A stretch of 64,000 nt of DNA from Prochlorococcus sp. AG-363-P06 (GCA_003280025.1 QCGD01000003.1:78788-142787), one strand, 5' to 3'. Counted from the first letter of the stretch, positions 28,732-38,971 are shown. A program made the numbers and translations. The notes: a model not told the origin generated them from the letters alone.

Positions 28732-29955
28732 ATGGATGAGATTTTAATTGAATGTTCACCTGGTGTCTCTGGAGATATGTTGTTGGGAGCTTTTTATGAT
28801 TTGGGGGTCCCTAAAAATGTAATTGAAAAACCTCTTTGTGATCTTGGTTTAGAAAACTTATATTGTTTAAAATTTAAAGAATCTAATAGCTGTTCAATTC
28901 GAGGTATTAAGGTTGATATAGAAAAATTTGATCAAATTACTAAACGAAATTGGAAAAGCATTAAACAACTTATTTCTGATGGTAATTTGGAGAATAAATT
29001 GAAAACAACAATCTATAAAGTTTTTGAATCGTTAGCAATTGCAGAGGGAAAAGTTCATGGCATCAATCCTGAAGATGTACATTTCCATGAGATTGGTGCA
29101 ATTGATTCATTGGTTGATATTATTGGGGTTTGCGCCGCAATAAATTACTTAAATCCTAAAAAGGTTTATTGTAATCAACCAAATCTGGGAAAGGGATTTG
29201 TTCAAACAGAACATGGAAAATTGTCAATCCCATCTCCTGCTGTAATAGAGTTATTAAGTAAAAAAAATATTCAAGTTGCATCAAGTTTTGATTCGATTGA
29301 AGGTGAGTTGTCTACCCCAACTGGGATTGCATTAATTGTAAATTTAGTAGATTCATATCACTATCCTAAAAAGTTTTCTATTGAATCCTATGGAGTTGGT
29401 ATTGGTACTCTAAAATTTCCTTTCCCTAATTTGGTAAGAGTTTCTTTAGTTAATTCGTATAATCATAATTCGGGAGATCAAAAAGTTAATCCAAAATGTG
29501 AAGAGATTTCTGTTCAAGAAGCATGGATTGATGATCAAACACCGGAAGATGTTGCGAACTTTGTACAGAAATTAAGAGATAAGGGTGCTTATGATGTTTC
29601 TTATCGAGCTATTAATATGAAAAAAGATAGGATTGGTTATTCTATTGAGGTAATTTTACCTTTAGAGAAGAAAGAGTTTTTTAGGGAATTATGGTTTAAT
29701 CATTCCAGTACTATCGGAATAAGAGAGAGAAATCAATCTAGATGGATATTACTTAGAAGAATTGGAGAGTGTTCTACAAGTTTTGGAAAGATTAAGGTAA
29801 AACAAACTTTGAAACCCGATGGATCTTTTAGTTTTAAAGCAGAAAATGATGAAATTTTGAGGTTAAGCTTAAAGCATAATAAAAAGACTGAAGAAATAAG
29901 AAACATTGTTAAAGAATCAATCAGTAATTTCAAACCGATAGAAAACTGGAAATGA
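28732..29955 (+). CDS. larC: LarC-family nickel-pincer cofactor protein (TIGR00299/DUF111)
   Basis: LarC inserts nickel into the pyridinium-dithiocarboxylate cofactor of lactate racemase-type enzymes. The 407-aa protein has the family start ECSPGVSGDMLLGA, the metal-binding HFHEIGAIDSLVDI and the STPTGIAL segment. It is one continuous frame, whereas LarC of Lactiplantibacillus is made by frameshifting. No larA or larB is in this window, so its client is unknown. Its stop overlaps the next start (ATGA). Confidence 0.88.
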   Translation: MDEILIECSPGVSGDMLLGAFYDLGVPKNVIEKPLCDLGLENLYCLKFKESNSCSIRGIKVDIEKFDQITKRNWKSIKQLISDGNLENKLKTTIYKVFESLAIAEGKVHGINPEDVHFHEIGAIDSLVDIIGVCAAINYLNPKKVYCNQPNLGKGFVQTEHGKLSIPSPAVIELLSKKNIQVASSFDSIEGELSTPTGIALIVNLVDSYHYPKKFSIESYGVGIGTLKFPFPNLVRVSLVNSYNHNSGDQKVNPKCEEISVQEAWIDDQTPEDVANFVQKLRDKGAYDVSYRAINMKKDRIGYSIEVILPLEKKEFFRELWFNHSSTIGIRERNQSRWILLRRIGECSTSFGKIKVKQTLKPDGSFSFKAENDEILRLSLKHNKKTEEIRNIVKESISNFKPIENWK

Positions 29956-30908
29956 GACTAAAAATAAAGAACCAATTTTGTTGTGAATTTCTCAAAAAGA
30001 TTGGCTTCAGTAAATTGAAGAGATTGTTTTTCCTATCAAGCTTGTTATATTTTTGTTTCTATTTTTTTAACAACTTTGGTCAAATTTCATTTGATTTAAA
30101 TTTTGAAGAAGATGGAAATACTTTATTGCTATCATTTCTATTCTGTCTTTTAAGTATCTACCTTAATGCTTTTGCATGGAAATATATAGTTTTATGGTTT
30201 GGGAAAATTAAAATTAAAAATAATTTGATTTCGTTTTATGTCCTAACAAATATTCTTAAATATGTTCCTGGAGGGATTTGGCATTTCTTTGAAAGATTTA
30301 ATTTTATAAAAAGTATTAGTAATCCTCATCTTGCTTTTTATTCGACACTTATAGAACCTTTCTTTATGTTATGCGCCTCGTTTCTAATGGCTTCAATAGG
30401 AATAATTTTTTCGCCATTTTATTTATTGCTAGTCATCCCTATTTTGTTTTTAAATAGAAAATTAATTTATCTTGTTTTAAGAAGACTAGAATCCTTAAAG
30501 GGAAAAGCTGCTGATGTATTGAAACTTCAAAATACCAATTATCAATTAGAAGAAAGGATTCAGTTATCTTCTTTTTTTCCTGTAAGAGCATTCTTATTTG
30601 AAATTGGATTTATTTTTTCAAAATTTATTGCATTTATGATCTGCTTTAATACTTTAAATTCAGAAAATACAACTGATATCCTTTTTTTATTTGTAATTTT
30701 TTGTTTGTCTTGGTCTATTGGTTTAATAGTACCAACAGCCCCCAGCGGAGTTGGTGTATTTGAAGCTTGCTTTCTTATTTTAGGTGGAAGGAATATTCCT
30801 CAAAATATAATTATTGTATGTTTAATATATTTTAGATTAATATCTACTTCGGCAGATTTATTAATTAGCTTTCCCTTTTTATTCAAGAAATTTTTGAAGA
30901 GAATTTAG
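29952..30908 (+). CDS. integral membrane protein, lysylphosphatidylglycerol synthase TM-region-like
   Basis: A 318-aa protein with about seven or eight hydrophobic spans, resembling the membrane half of MprF/UPF0104 proteins (VLTNILKYVPGGIWHFFERF and VPTAPSGVGVFEACFLIL, the latter a typical conserved motif). The catalytic GNAT domain of MprF is absent, so this is at most a flippase-like module. It is translationally coupled to larC by an ATGA overlap and shares a TTAG stop overlap with the convergent permease. Confidence 0.75.
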   Translation: MRLKIKNQFCCEFLKKIGFSKLKRLFFLSSLLYFCFYFFNNFGQISFDLNFEEDGNTLLLSFLFCLLSIYLNAFAWKYIVLWFGKIKIKNNLISFYVLTNILKYVPGGIWHFFERFNFIKSISNPHLAFYSTLIEPFFMLCASFLMASIGIIFSPFYLLLVIPILFLNRKLIYLVLRRLESLKGKAADVLKLQNTNYQLEERIQLSSFFPVRAFLFEIGFIFSKFIAFMICFNTLNSENTTDILFLFVIFCLSWSIGLIVPTAPSGVGVFEACFLILGGRNIPQNIIIVCLIYFRLISTSADLLISFPFLFKKFLKRI

Positions 30909-32446
30909 TTCTTTTTTTCTAAGCTTGGAATCAATGTACTCGATGCAATAAGACCTAATATGGTTATAAATATTGCAGGTACTATAGCCTCAGCCATTCG
31001 TTCATCACCAGCATACTGATATATCCTTACTGATAAGGTATCAAAATCAAATGGTCTAAGAATAAAAGTAATCGGCAATTCTTTTATTGTATCTACAAAT
31101 ACTAAAAGTGAACCCACAAATATTGGCCCTTTTAGTAAAGGGAGATGTATTCTTTTGATAATACTAATCCAGTTTGCCCCTAATCCATTAGCTGCCTCAT
31201 CAAGGCTAGGAGAAATTCTTTCAAGACCTGAGTCAATCGAGCCTTTTGAAATTGTTAGAAATCGAACTAGATAACCCCAAATTAGTAAGCAAATAGCAAT
31301 AAAATTAAACTGTGAAGTAGAAATAGTTATTAAAGATATAGCTAATACTGTTCCTGGGATTGCGTAGCCTATACTGGCAGGGAATGTTATAAATGCTAAA
31401 AATAAGTTTTTATTTTGTCGGCTAGCTAAGGAAAGGATTAAAGAAAATAAGAGTGTAATTAATGAGGTAATTAATCCAAGTCCAATAGTTCTAGATGTAA
31501 GGGTTAGCAATTCCATCGTTAGCCCTTTTTGTAACTGATCAACATTTAAAAGAAACCAAAAAGATGGAATGCCAAGAGAAAAAATTGGTGGAAATAAAGC
31601 AACTATTACTGCTAATAAAGCTCTATATTTTTTTAACTCCCATCCCTGTGATTCTAGAGATGCAGGATTATCACTCCACCGTTTTGTTTTTCTTCTGGAA
31701 AATTTCTCAAATATGATTAAAGTAAAAACTATTAGTAATGCAATTAAAGATAGTCCGATAGCACTTTCTGGATTACCCTCAATAATCCAATTTTCAGTAA
31801 TACCTTTAGAAATACTTGGAATATTTAATAATTCAACTGTCCCTAATTCATTCATAACCTCCATGCACATTAAACTAATACCAGTGATTAGTGCTGGTAG
31901 TGCCATTGGCAAAGCAATTTTAAAAAAACTACCCCAAGGACCAATACCTAAACCTCTACTCGCATTTATTTGATTAACTCCAAATTTATTGAAACTTTCG
32001 TTAGCCAGAATGAAAACGTAGGGATAAGTAGTAATTGAAAGTATAAGTACTCCCCACCATAACCCGGTTATTTGGTAACCAAAAAGACTCCCTAAATCCT
32101 GTAAAACTGCTGTTATTAAATATGCAGGAGCAGCCAGTGGAATAAGTTGAGAAATACGGAGTAATCTTCTGAACCTGAAATTGCAGTTTGAAAGTAGCCA
32201 TCCATTCAAAGTTCCTAAACCACCTCCAAATAAGCTTGTAAGGATTAAAAGTTTTATCGTACCCAATATTTCTTCTTTCCCTGCAATGCCTAATGAAAAA
32301 TTTCCACCTAAGATAAAGCCAACACCCTCAATAAGGAAACTCGAAATTGGAATGATTACTATAAGTGCAACAATAAAAGATGAAATTTTTAATGGGTTTA
32401 AATCTATTATTGTTTTCTTAAGTTCTTTAATTAGAATTTTCAACAA
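30905..32446 (-). CDS. futB: iron(III)-type ABC transporter permease
   Basis: A 513-aa protein built of two similar halves of about six membrane spans each, typical of fused FbpB/FutB/AfuB permeases. Each half has an EAA-like cytoplasmic loop (INASRGLGIGPWGSFFKIALP and LDEAANGLGANWISIIKRIHLP). No binding protein or ATPase gene is beside it, so partners must be encoded elsewhere. The CobW-like gene lies 15 bp upstream, so one transcript is likely. Iron as substrate is inferred from the family. Confidence 0.85.
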   Translation of the reverse strand: MLKILIKELKKTIIDLNPLKISSFIVALIVIIPISSFLIEGVGFILGGNFSLGIAGKEEILGTIKLLILTSLFGGGLGTLNGWLLSNCNFRFRRLLRISQLIPLAAPAYLITAVLQDLGSLFGYQITGLWWGVLILSITTYPYVFILANESFNKFGVNQINASRGLGIGPWGSFFKIALPMALPALITGISLMCMEVMNELGTVELLNIPSISKGITENWIIEGNPESAIGLSLIALLIVFTLIIFEKFSRRKTKRWSDNPASLESQGWELKKYRALLAVIVALFPPIFSLGIPSFWFLLNVDQLQKGLTMELLTLTSRTIGLGLITSLITLLFSLILSLASRQNKNLFLAFITFPASIGYAIPGTVLAISLITISTSQFNFIAICLLIWGYLVRFLTISKGSIDSGLERISPSLDEAANGLGANWISIIKRIHLPLLKGPIFVGSLLVFVDTIKELPITFILRPFDFDTLSVRIYQYAGDERMAEAIVPAIFITILGLIASSTLIPSLEKKN

Positions 32447-32461
32447 ATCAAATAATTACTA

Positions 32462-33493
32462 TTATGTATTTTGTTGAGAATTAAATCTACAAAGATCTAA
32501 TTGATTCTTAATAGTTTGATGATCTAAATCTTTTCCTATTAAAACAATTTTGTTTGATTTTTCATTTGTCCATTCATCATCGTCAAGAGAAAATCTTTTT
32601 CCAGATAAATGAAAAATATGTTTTCTTTCACTTTCCATAAACCATAAAATCCCTTTAGCCCTAAATACATTTTCTGATATTTGATTGTCTAAGAAATATT
32701 GAAATTTTCTCAAAGAAAATGGTTCATATGTTTTAAAAGAAATTGATGTAAACCCTTCAATATTGTTCAAATCATGAGAATGGGATGAGTGGTCATGAGA
32801 ATGGGATGAGTGGTCATGAGAATGGGATGAGTGGTCAGAGGAATCTTCCCCAACATTTTGTATGTTTTTCGTAGATGTAAAAGTATCTGTTTCGAATAGC
32901 CCTACGCTAATTATTGCTTCTAATCCAACTTGACTATTTATTGACCTTAATATTCTTGGTTCTTTTTTTATCTTATTTATACTATTTTCTATTTTCTTTA
33001 ATTGCCCTTCACTAACTAAATCACATTTGTTAAGTAGTAATATATCCCCATATAAAATTTGAGAATAAGCTACACTTGAACTTTCTAACTTAAAACTAAA
33101 ATTTTCTGCATCAATAAGAGTAATTATTGAATCTAATCTTACCTTTTCTCTAAGATTCCCTGCTGCAAAAGTCATTGCTACTGGTAATGGATCTGCTAGA
33201 CCAGTTGTCTCAACAATTAAGTAATCTAAATTTTCATCCCTTTCTAAAACTTTAGATACTGTATTTAATAATTCACCATTAATAGTGCAACATATACAAC
33301 CATTATTTAATTCGATCATATCTTCTGAACTTTCGATTATTAATTCATTATCAATTCCAATCTCCCCAAATTCATTAACTAAAACAGCTGTTTTTATACC
33401 GACTTGATTTTTTAAAATATGATTAAGAAGTGTAGTTTTTCCAGATCCTAAAAATCCGCTAATAATTGTAACAGGTAATAACTTTTTTGACAT
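32462..33493 (-). CDS. CobW/ZNG-type metal-chaperone GTPase with His-rich loop
   Basis: A 343-aa G3E GTPase with P-loop GFLGSGKTT at residues 13-21, the metal-binding CICC motif at 66-69, ETTGLADP and NKCDLV, and a CobW C-terminal domain. A linker at about 215-245 holds repeated HDHSSHS units, likely a metal-binding loop. The family delivers zinc or other metals to clients. It is upstream of the iron-type permease, so iron or zinc stress control is plausible but unproven. Confidence 0.9.
   Translation of the reverse strand: MSKKLLPVTIISGFLGSGKTTLLNHILKNQVGIKTAVLVNEFGEIGIDNELIIESSEDMIELNNGCICCTINGELLNTVSKVLERDENLDYLIVETTGLADPLPVAMTFAAGNLREKVRLDSIITLIDAENFSFKLESSSVAYSQILYGDILLLNKCDLVSEGQLKKIENSINKIKKEPRILRSINSQVGLEAIISVGLFETDTFTSTKNIQNVGEDSSDHSSHSHDHSSHSHDHSSHSHDLNNIEGFTSISFKTYEPFSLRKFQYFLDNQISENVFRAKGILWFMESERKHIFHLSGKRFSLDDDEWTNEKSNKIVLIGKDLDHQTIKNQLDLCRFNSQQNT
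32774..32836 (-). repeat. three perfect 21-bp tandem repeats in the CobW-like gene
   Basis: The 21-bp unit repeats three times without a mismatch (32774-32794, 32795-32815, 32816-32836). Each copy encodes seven residues of the HDHSSHS type, so copy change keeps the frame and alters the number of histidines. Confidence 0.95.
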
Positions 33494-33525
33494 AGTAACA
33501 TTTTTTGAATAATTTTATTGTCAAT

Positions 33526-33816
33526 TTAGTTATCATAAATCCTATTAATTTCTGAGGCAATAGTTTGATCTAGATTTGATATCCCTCCCAAATCATGGGT
33601 AGTTAATTGAATTATTACTTTTGAATAGACATTCTCCCAGTTGGGATGATGGTTGTATTTTTCGCAAATTAAAGCAACCTTAGTCATAAAAGAAAATGCT
33701 TCTATAAAGTTTGCAAAATTAAATTCTCTCTTAATAAGATTAGGCTTGATTTCCCATCTAGGTATTTTTACAAATAATTCTTTCAACTCTCCATTTTGTA
33801 GTAGATAAGGTTTCAT
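33526..33816 (-). CDS. phhB: pterin-4a-carbinolamine dehydratase
   Basis: A 96-aa PCD/DCoH family protein with the conserved EKYNHHPNWENVYSKV motif and LTTHDLGGISNLD. The enzyme recycles tetrahydrobiopterin-type cofactors. In cyanobacteria without phenylalanine hydroxylase the real role is unclear; a molybdopterin or folate link has been suggested for homologues. It lies between yjbQ and the CobW-like gene on the same strand. Confidence 0.9.
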   Translation of the reverse strand: MKPYLLQNGELKELFVKIPRWEIKPNLIKREFNFANFIEAFSFMTKVALICEKYNHHPNWENVYSKVIIQLTTHDLGGISNLDQTIASEINRIYDN

Positions 33817-33842
33817 TAGAAATCAGATTTAACTGAAATTCA

Positions 33843-34310
33843 TTATAAATTTTTTGTATTTTTTTCACCAATTATATGAACACTTATACTTCTTTCTTTT
33901 CTATTAAATCTGTGCTCCCATAAATAAATTGCCTGCCAGATACCAAGTATAATTCTACTTTTTTGAAAACTTAACGATAAAGTGGTGTTTGTTAAAGAAG
34001 TTTTGATATGCGCGGGCATATCGTCAGCACCTTCTTGATAGTGTTCATAATAAACTTTTTCCCTATTTTTTGATAAAGATGAATAACAATCATAAGGGAC
34101 TATTGATTGCATGTACTTTTTTAAGTCCTTCAGAACATTGGGATCTGCATTCTCATTAATAGTTAAACTACAACTTGTATGAACTAAGGTTAAATTCAAA
34201 ATTCCTGAATGAAAATCATTCTCTTTAATAAAAAGATTTAGGTCATTTGTAATATCAATAAAACCTTCACCATCGGTCATGAATTTTAATGTTGCAAATG
34301 TTTGTTCCAT
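33843..34310 (-). CDS. yjbQ: YjbQ family protein (UPF0047)
   Basis: A 155-aa protein from the ATG at 34308-34310, starting MEQTFATLKF. It has the family segments GFIDIT, LVHTSCSLTINENADP and the C-terminal LGIWQAIYLWEH. Some members show weak thiamine-phosphate synthase activity, but the true function is unknown. ATG 34325 and TTG 34349 are also in frame; the chosen start matches homologues best. Confidence 0.85.
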   Translation of the reverse strand: MEQTFATLKFMTDGEGFIDITNDLNLFIKENDFHSGILNLTLVHTSCSLTINENADPNVLKDLKKYMQSIVPYDCYSSLSKNREKVYYEHYQEGADDMPAHIKTSLTNTTLSLSFQKSRIILGIWQAIYLWEHRFNRKERSISVHIIGEKNTKNL

Positions 34311-34419
34311 AAAATTAAGAACCATAATAATTAATATTCTATTATCCAAATAGTTGGATAATTTTTTACTGACTTGAAAATTTTTATCTTAAGATAAAGA
34401 ACAATTAAAATATGGATTT

Positions 34420-35925
34420 TTGGCTGAAATTGAATGGAATAAGCTTGGTGCTTATCTTAAAGAAACTCAAATATTAGGATCAATTCAAAATACACTTTAT
34501 TGGGATCAAAATACAGGGATGCCAAAGAAAGGAGCTTCTTGGAGATCCGAGCAACTTACATACATTGCAAAAATTTTGCATCAAAGAAATTCTTCCGAAG
34601 AGTTTGCAAATTTTATCAAATCTGCAAGCATAGAGCTATTAGATTCTGAAAGGTATTCTGAGAATTCACAAATTATTCAGGAAAAAAAAAGAAATATTGA
34701 ATTATTAGAAACAGAATATAATAGGCAAAGAAATTTAGATCCTAAATTAGTTGAGTCATTAGCTAAAGCGAAATCTAAAGGTTATGAAAGCTGGCAAGAA
34801 GCTAAGAAAAAATCTGATTTCGATATATTCCTCCCATTTTTTCAAGAGTTAATCAAGTTACGAATTGAAGAAGCAAAGCAAATATCTGAAATATATTCTC
34901 CATGGGAGACCCTTGCGCAGCCTTTTGAACCTGATTTAACTTTGAAGTGGTTGAATAATATGTTTCAACCTCTAAGAGAAACTATTCCATCTCTTCTTTC
35001 TGGCATTAATAAATCACAAAAAAATAGTTGGGATTTAAGTCCGAAATCTCAGCAAAATTTATGTTCAAAATTACTTGATGAATTTGGTAGAAATAAAGAT
35101 CTTGTTGTCGTGGCTAAATCACCTCATCCTTTTTCTATTACATTAGGACCAAATGATTATAGGATTACAACTAGAATTGTTGAAGGGGAGCCATTTTCAA
35201 GCTTTTTGGCAACTGCTCATGAATGGGGACATTCTATTTATGAACAGGGCCTGCCTTCTCAAAGTCATCAATGGTTTGCCTGGCCATTAGGTCAAGCAAC
35301 TTCTATGGGTGTTCATGAAAGCCAATCGTTATTTTGGGAAAATAGGATAGTTAAATCTAAATCTTTTTCAAAAAGATTTTTCAACAAGTTTGTTTCAGAA
35401 GGTTGTGCACTTAAAAATTATTTAGAACTTTGGAAATCTATTAATCATTTGCAAGCGGGTTTAAACAGAGTTGAGGCAGATGAATTGACATATGGTTTAC
35501 ATATTTTAATTAGAACCGAACTTGAAATAGATTTAATTGAAGGTGACTTAGAAGCTAAAGATATTCCATATGAATGGAATAAAAGATATGAAGAACTTTT
35601 AGGAATTAGGCCGTCTAATGATTCAGAAGGTTGCCTGCAAGATGTCCATTGGAGTGAAGGAGCCTTTGGATATTTCCCTTCATATTTGTTAGGTCATCTT
35701 ATAAGTGCACAAATGTCTTCTCAAATGGAAAGAGATATTGGGTTGATTGATAATTTGATTGACAATGGTGAATATGAAAAAATAATTTTCTGGTTGAAAA
35801 ATAATATTCATAAACATGGTAGATCTGTAAATTCTATGGAACTAGTAAGAAATATCACTGGTGAAGAACTATCATCAGAATATTTTATTAATCATTTAAA
35901 AACTAAGATAAATGATTTTTGTTAA
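34420..35925 (+). CDS. carboxypeptidase Taq (peptidase M32)
   Basis: Zinc metallocarboxypeptidase acting on peptide C-termini in the cytosol. The 501-aa length is normal for M32. It has the zinc motif HEWGHS and the downstream family segments GVHESQSLFWENR and DELTYGLHILIRTELE. The start is TTG at 34420; an ATG at 34412 is out of frame and soon stopped. The pyrophosphatase gene follows. Confidence 0.92.
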   Translation: MAEIEWNKLGAYLKETQILGSIQNTLYWDQNTGMPKKGASWRSEQLTYIAKILHQRNSSEEFANFIKSASIELLDSERYSENSQIIQEKKRNIELLETEYNRQRNLDPKLVESLAKAKSKGYESWQEAKKKSDFDIFLPFFQELIKLRIEEAKQISEIYSPWETLAQPFEPDLTLKWLNNMFQPLRETIPSLLSGINKSQKNSWDLSPKSQQNLCSKLLDEFGRNKDLVVVAKSPHPFSITLGPNDYRITTRIVEGEPFSSFLATAHEWGHSIYEQGLPSQSHQWFAWPLGQATSMGVHESQSLFWENRIVKSKSFSKRFFNKFVSEGCALKNYLELWKSINHLQAGLNRVEADELTYGLHILIRTELEIDLIEGDLEAKDIPYEWNKRYEELLGIRPSNDSEGCLQDVHWSEGAFGYFPSYLLGHLISAQMSSQMERDIGLIDNLIDNGEYEKIIFWLKNNIHKHGRSVNSMELVRNITGEELSSEYFINHLKTKINDFC

Positions 35926-35987
35926 AAATTACTTTTAAAGAATTTCCTTGGGTGTCAGGATGTAAGATAAATAAAAATAATTTTTTG

Positions 35988-36575
35988 ATGGCAAATCTTA
36001 ATCAACCTCCAAGCAGGCTTACACCAAATTTATTGCATATACTTGATGCTTTCACCGATAGTACAGAATCAATAGTTAATACAATTGTTGAATTAAATTC
36101 AAATACTATAAATAAATACGAATTAATTACTGAAACTGGTCATTTAAAACTTGATAGAGTGGGTTATTCATCTCTTGCATATCCTTTTGCTTACGGATGT
36201 ATCCCAAGAACCTGGGATGAGGATGGAGATCCTCTTGATATAGAAATAGTTGGAGTAACTGAACCGTTAGTACCTGGATCACTAGTAGAAGCAAGGATTA
36301 TTGGCGTGATGAAATTTGATGATGGAGGAGAGGTTGATGATAAAGTAATTGCTGTTCTCTCAGATGATAAAAGGATGGATCATATTACTACTTTTGATGA
36401 CTTAGGAGAACATTGGCTAAAAGAAACAAAGTATTATTGGGAACACTATAAAGATCTAAAGAAACCAGGAACTTGTACTGTTAATGGTTTTTATGGAATT
36501 GAAGAAGCGGTAAAAGTAATTAAAGAATGTGAAGACAGGTATATCAAAGAAATTGATCCTAAATTAATTGATTAA
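35988..36575 (+). CDS. inorganic pyrophosphatase, family I, complete active site
   Basis: Hydrolyses pyrophosphate released by biosynthesis. From the ATG at 35988 it is 195 aa. By eye against E. coli PPase, the metal and substrate residues are all present: KYEL (Lys, Glu), LDRV (Arg), AYGCIP (Tyr), the DGDPLD cluster, DDGGEVDDK and HYKDL (Tyr, Lys). It differs clearly from the second family I copy at 51314, which lacks a key Asp. An in-frame TTG at 35919 overlaps the previous gene and would add 23 unlikely residues. Confidence 0.88.
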   Translation: MANLNQPPSRLTPNLLHILDAFTDSTESIVNTIVELNSNTINKYELITETGHLKLDRVGYSSLAYPFAYGCIPRTWDEDGDPLDIEIVGVTEPLVPGSLVEARIIGVMKFDDGGEVDDKVIAVLSDDKRMDHITTFDDLGEHWLKETKYYWEHYKDLKKPGTCTVNGFYGIEEAVKVIKECEDRYIKEIDPKLID

Positions 36576-36583
36576 AAAATGTT

Positions 36584-37534
36584 TTATTTTTCCCTGAACT
36601 CTTCAAATATTTCTCTAAGGATTTCTTCGGCACCTTGAAGTTTTAGCTTTCCAGCTAAGTTCTTGCCGATTTCCTCTGGATCATTAATATGTCCAATTGA
36701 TTGATCTTTAATAAGTCTTTCCCCGTCTATAGAAGCTACCATGCCAGTAAGGCATAATTTCTCATTGTGAATACTAGTATTGACTCCTATAGGAACTTGG
36801 CATCCTCCTTCAAGTTCTCTTAAAAAAGATCTCTCAGCTAAACATCTTTGACTAGTCGGTTTATCTTCTAGAACTTTTATAATTTCTAAAACTTTTTTAT
36901 CATCAGATTTACATTCTATTCCTAATGCACCTTGTCCTACGGCATGAAGAGAAATTTCATTGGGAATAATCTGGTGGATTCTTGATTCAAATCCTAATCT
37001 CTTTAAACCTGCTGCTGCAAGAATTATACAATCAAATTCTCCAGAATCTAATTTCTCTATTCTTGTAATAACATTTCCTCTAATATCCTTAAAACTAAGA
37101 TGAGGAAATCTATTTCTCAACTGTGCTAGTCTCCTAAGTGAGCTTGTTCCTACTATTGAACCACTTGGTAACGTTTCTAATTGATAACAATCATTTTTTT
37201 TGTTGACTACTAAAGCGTCTGCAGGATCTTCTCTTTTTGTAATACATCCTAATGTTAGTCCTTTAGGTAAATTAGTTGGTAAATCTTTTAAAGAATGTAC
37301 CGCTATATCTGCATGGCCTACAAGCATTTGTGCTTCAAGCTCTTTAGTAAATAAGCCTTTGTCTCCTATTTTTGCTAAAGCTACATCAAGAATTTTGTCG
37401 CCTTGAGTTGCCATTGCTTCTATGGATACTTCTAAATCGGGAATTTTTTTTTCTAATTGTTCTTTAACCCATAAAGTTTGAACCATGGCTAATTTACTTC
37501 TTCTACTAGCTATTTTTAATTTAAAGTTAGTCAT
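36584..37534 (-). CDS. hemC: porphobilinogen deaminase (hydroxymethylbilane synthase)
   Basis: Joins four porphobilinogens into hydroxymethylbilane. The 316-aa protein has [10 protein letters not shown] near the start, [16 protein letters not shown], and the dipyrromethane cofactor cysteine in [11 protein letters not shown]. It follows rpoD on the same strand after 96 bp and may have its own promoter there. Confidence 0.97.
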   Translation of the reverse strand: MTNFKLKIASRRSKLAMVQTLWVKEQLEKKIPDLEVSIEAMATQGDKILDVALAKIGDKGLFTKELEAQMLVGHADIAVHSLKDLPTNLPKGLTLGCITKREDPADALVVNKKNDCYQLETLPSGSIVGTSSLRRLAQLRNRFPHLSFKDIRGNVITRIEKLDSGEFDCIILAAAGLKRLGFESRIHQIIPNEISLHAVGQGALGIECKSDDKKVLEIIKVLEDKPTSQRCLAERSFLRELEGGCQVPIGVNTSIHNEKLCLTGMVASIDGERLIKDQSIGHINDPEEIGKNLAGKLKLQGAEEILREIFEEFREK

Positions 37535-37630
37535 TAAATATTGTTTTGATTTGGATTAAAGATAAGTAGGATTTATTTTAAGATATTACTTTGCAACTTT
37601 TCAAAGCTGAAAAATTTTATTTAACTTTTT

Positions 37631-38800
37631 TTATTTTATATATTCTTTTAAAACTCCATTTCTGTTTGGATGTCTAAGTTTTCTAAGTGCTTTTGCTTCT
37701 ATTTGTCTAATCCTTTCTCTTGTTACATCAAAAATTTGTCCAATTTCTTCAAGAGTTTTCATCCTTCCATCATCAATTCCATATCTCAATCTCAGAACAT
37801 CTCTTTCTCTTGGACTTAGAGTAGCTAAAACCCCTTCTAAATCTTCTCTTAATAAGGTTTTAGAAACATCTTGCTCCGGATTTTCTATATCAGCCTCTAT
37901 AAAGTCTCCAAGTCTTGAGTCCTCTTCTTTCCCTATAGGGGTTTCTAAAGAAATGGGTAGCTGAGCACTTTTAGCTATAAATCTTAATTTTTCAATTGTC
38001 ATTTCCATGCTCTCAGCTATTTCTTCTTCACTGGGTTTTCTTCCAAATTCTTGGCTAAGAACTTTTGTTGTTTTCTTAATACGAGAAATTGTTTCATACA
38101 AATGAACTGGGAGTCTAATAGTTCTACTTTGATCTGCTATAGCTCTTGTTATGGCTTGACGAATCCACCAAGTGGCATAAGTAGAAAACTTGTAACCTTT
38201 TTCATGATCAAATTTCTCAGCTGCTCTTATTAGACCCAAGCTTCCCTCTTGTATTAAATCTTGGAAAGATAATCCTCTATTCATATATTTTTTAGCAATA
38301 GAAACTACTAATCTTAAATTCGATTGAACCATTTTTTCTTTAGCTCTTCTTCCTAGAAGAAGTCTTCTTCTAAATTTTGGAAGAGGCATATCTATCAATT
38401 CAGCCCATTCTCTAACAGACGGGAAATGCCCTTTTTCTGACTCATATTGAGTCGCCAACTCTTCGAGTTGGAGCAAATCAGCTATTTTTCTAGCAAGTTC
38501 AATCTCTTCATCGGGTCTTAATAGTCTAATCCTTCCGATCTCTTGAAGATAAACTCTTATTGAATCCTCTGTGTAAATACCTTTTGGTCCAATTTTTATA
38601 TTGGCCAGCCCTTTATCTTCTTCCTCTGATGCACTAAATTCATTATTATTTATATTTATCTCGGAAGAATTTTGTATATTTGGTGACTTAATATTATTTT
38701 CTTCTGCAACAACGTTATCTAAACTAGTATTAATTTTTTTGTTAATCTTTTTTTTAGAACTAGGCTTGGAATTCTTTGATTCGGCTGCTACTGGGGACAT
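37631..38800 (-). CDS. rpoD: principal RNA polymerase sigma factor RpoD/SigA
   Basis: Group 1-type sigma-70 of 389 aa. A Ser/Lys/Asn-rich N-terminal tail of about 70 residues is followed by region 1.2 ([16 protein letters not shown]), region 2 ([32 protein letters not shown]), region 3 and region 4 ([37 protein letters not shown]). The region 2.4 and 4.2 sequences match primary sigmas. The spacer upstream, shared with priA, is 325 bp, the longest without any protein gene here. Confidence 0.95.
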   Translation of the reverse strand: MSPVAAESKNSKPSSKKKINKKINTSLDNVVAEENNIKSPNIQNSSEININNNEFSASEEEDKGLANIKIGPKGIYTEDSIRVYLQEIGRIRLLRPDEEIELARKIADLLQLEELATQYESEKGHFPSVREWAELIDMPLPKFRRRLLLGRRAKEKMVQSNLRLVVSIAKKYMNRGLSFQDLIQEGSLGLIRAAEKFDHEKGYKFSTYATWWIRQAITRAIADQSRTIRLPVHLYETISRIKKTTKVLSQEFGRKPSEEEIAESMEMTIEKLRFIAKSAQLPISLETPIGKEEDSRLGDFIEADIENPEQDVSKTLLREDLEGVLATLSPRERDVLRLRYGIDDGRMKTLEEIGQIFDVTRERIRQIEAKALRKLRHPNRNGVLKEYIK

Positions 38801-38937
38801 AATAGACTCCTTTCTACGATGAATTTAACTAGATAAAATTTTAATTAAGGCTAATTTGTACATTTAGTAGTAAATTATGCCTTTGTCCTTAAAAGAACTT
38901 ATACAAAAAAATGTGTATGAATAAAGTTTTTTTTAAA

Positions 38938-38966
38938 TTGTTGAAAAATTTAAATAGTGCTATAGA
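38938..38966 (+). promoter_or_regulatory. candidate sigma-70 promoter in the rpoD-priA spacer
   Basis: TTGTTG at 38938-38943 and TATAGA at 38961-38966 with 17-bp spacing. A start about 6-8 bp downstream falls at the base of the first predicted RNA stem. Confidence 0.45.
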
Positions 38967-38971
38967 TTACC

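Noticed and set aside
32774..32836. Short perfect repeats that could suggest a CRISPR-like array
   Set aside because: Units are directly adjacent with no spacers and lie in frame inside the CobW-like gene; they encode a His-rich loop.
37535..37630. Hairpin between rpoD and hemC as a terminator
   Set aside because: The stem has a mismatch and no T run follows on the transcribed strand.
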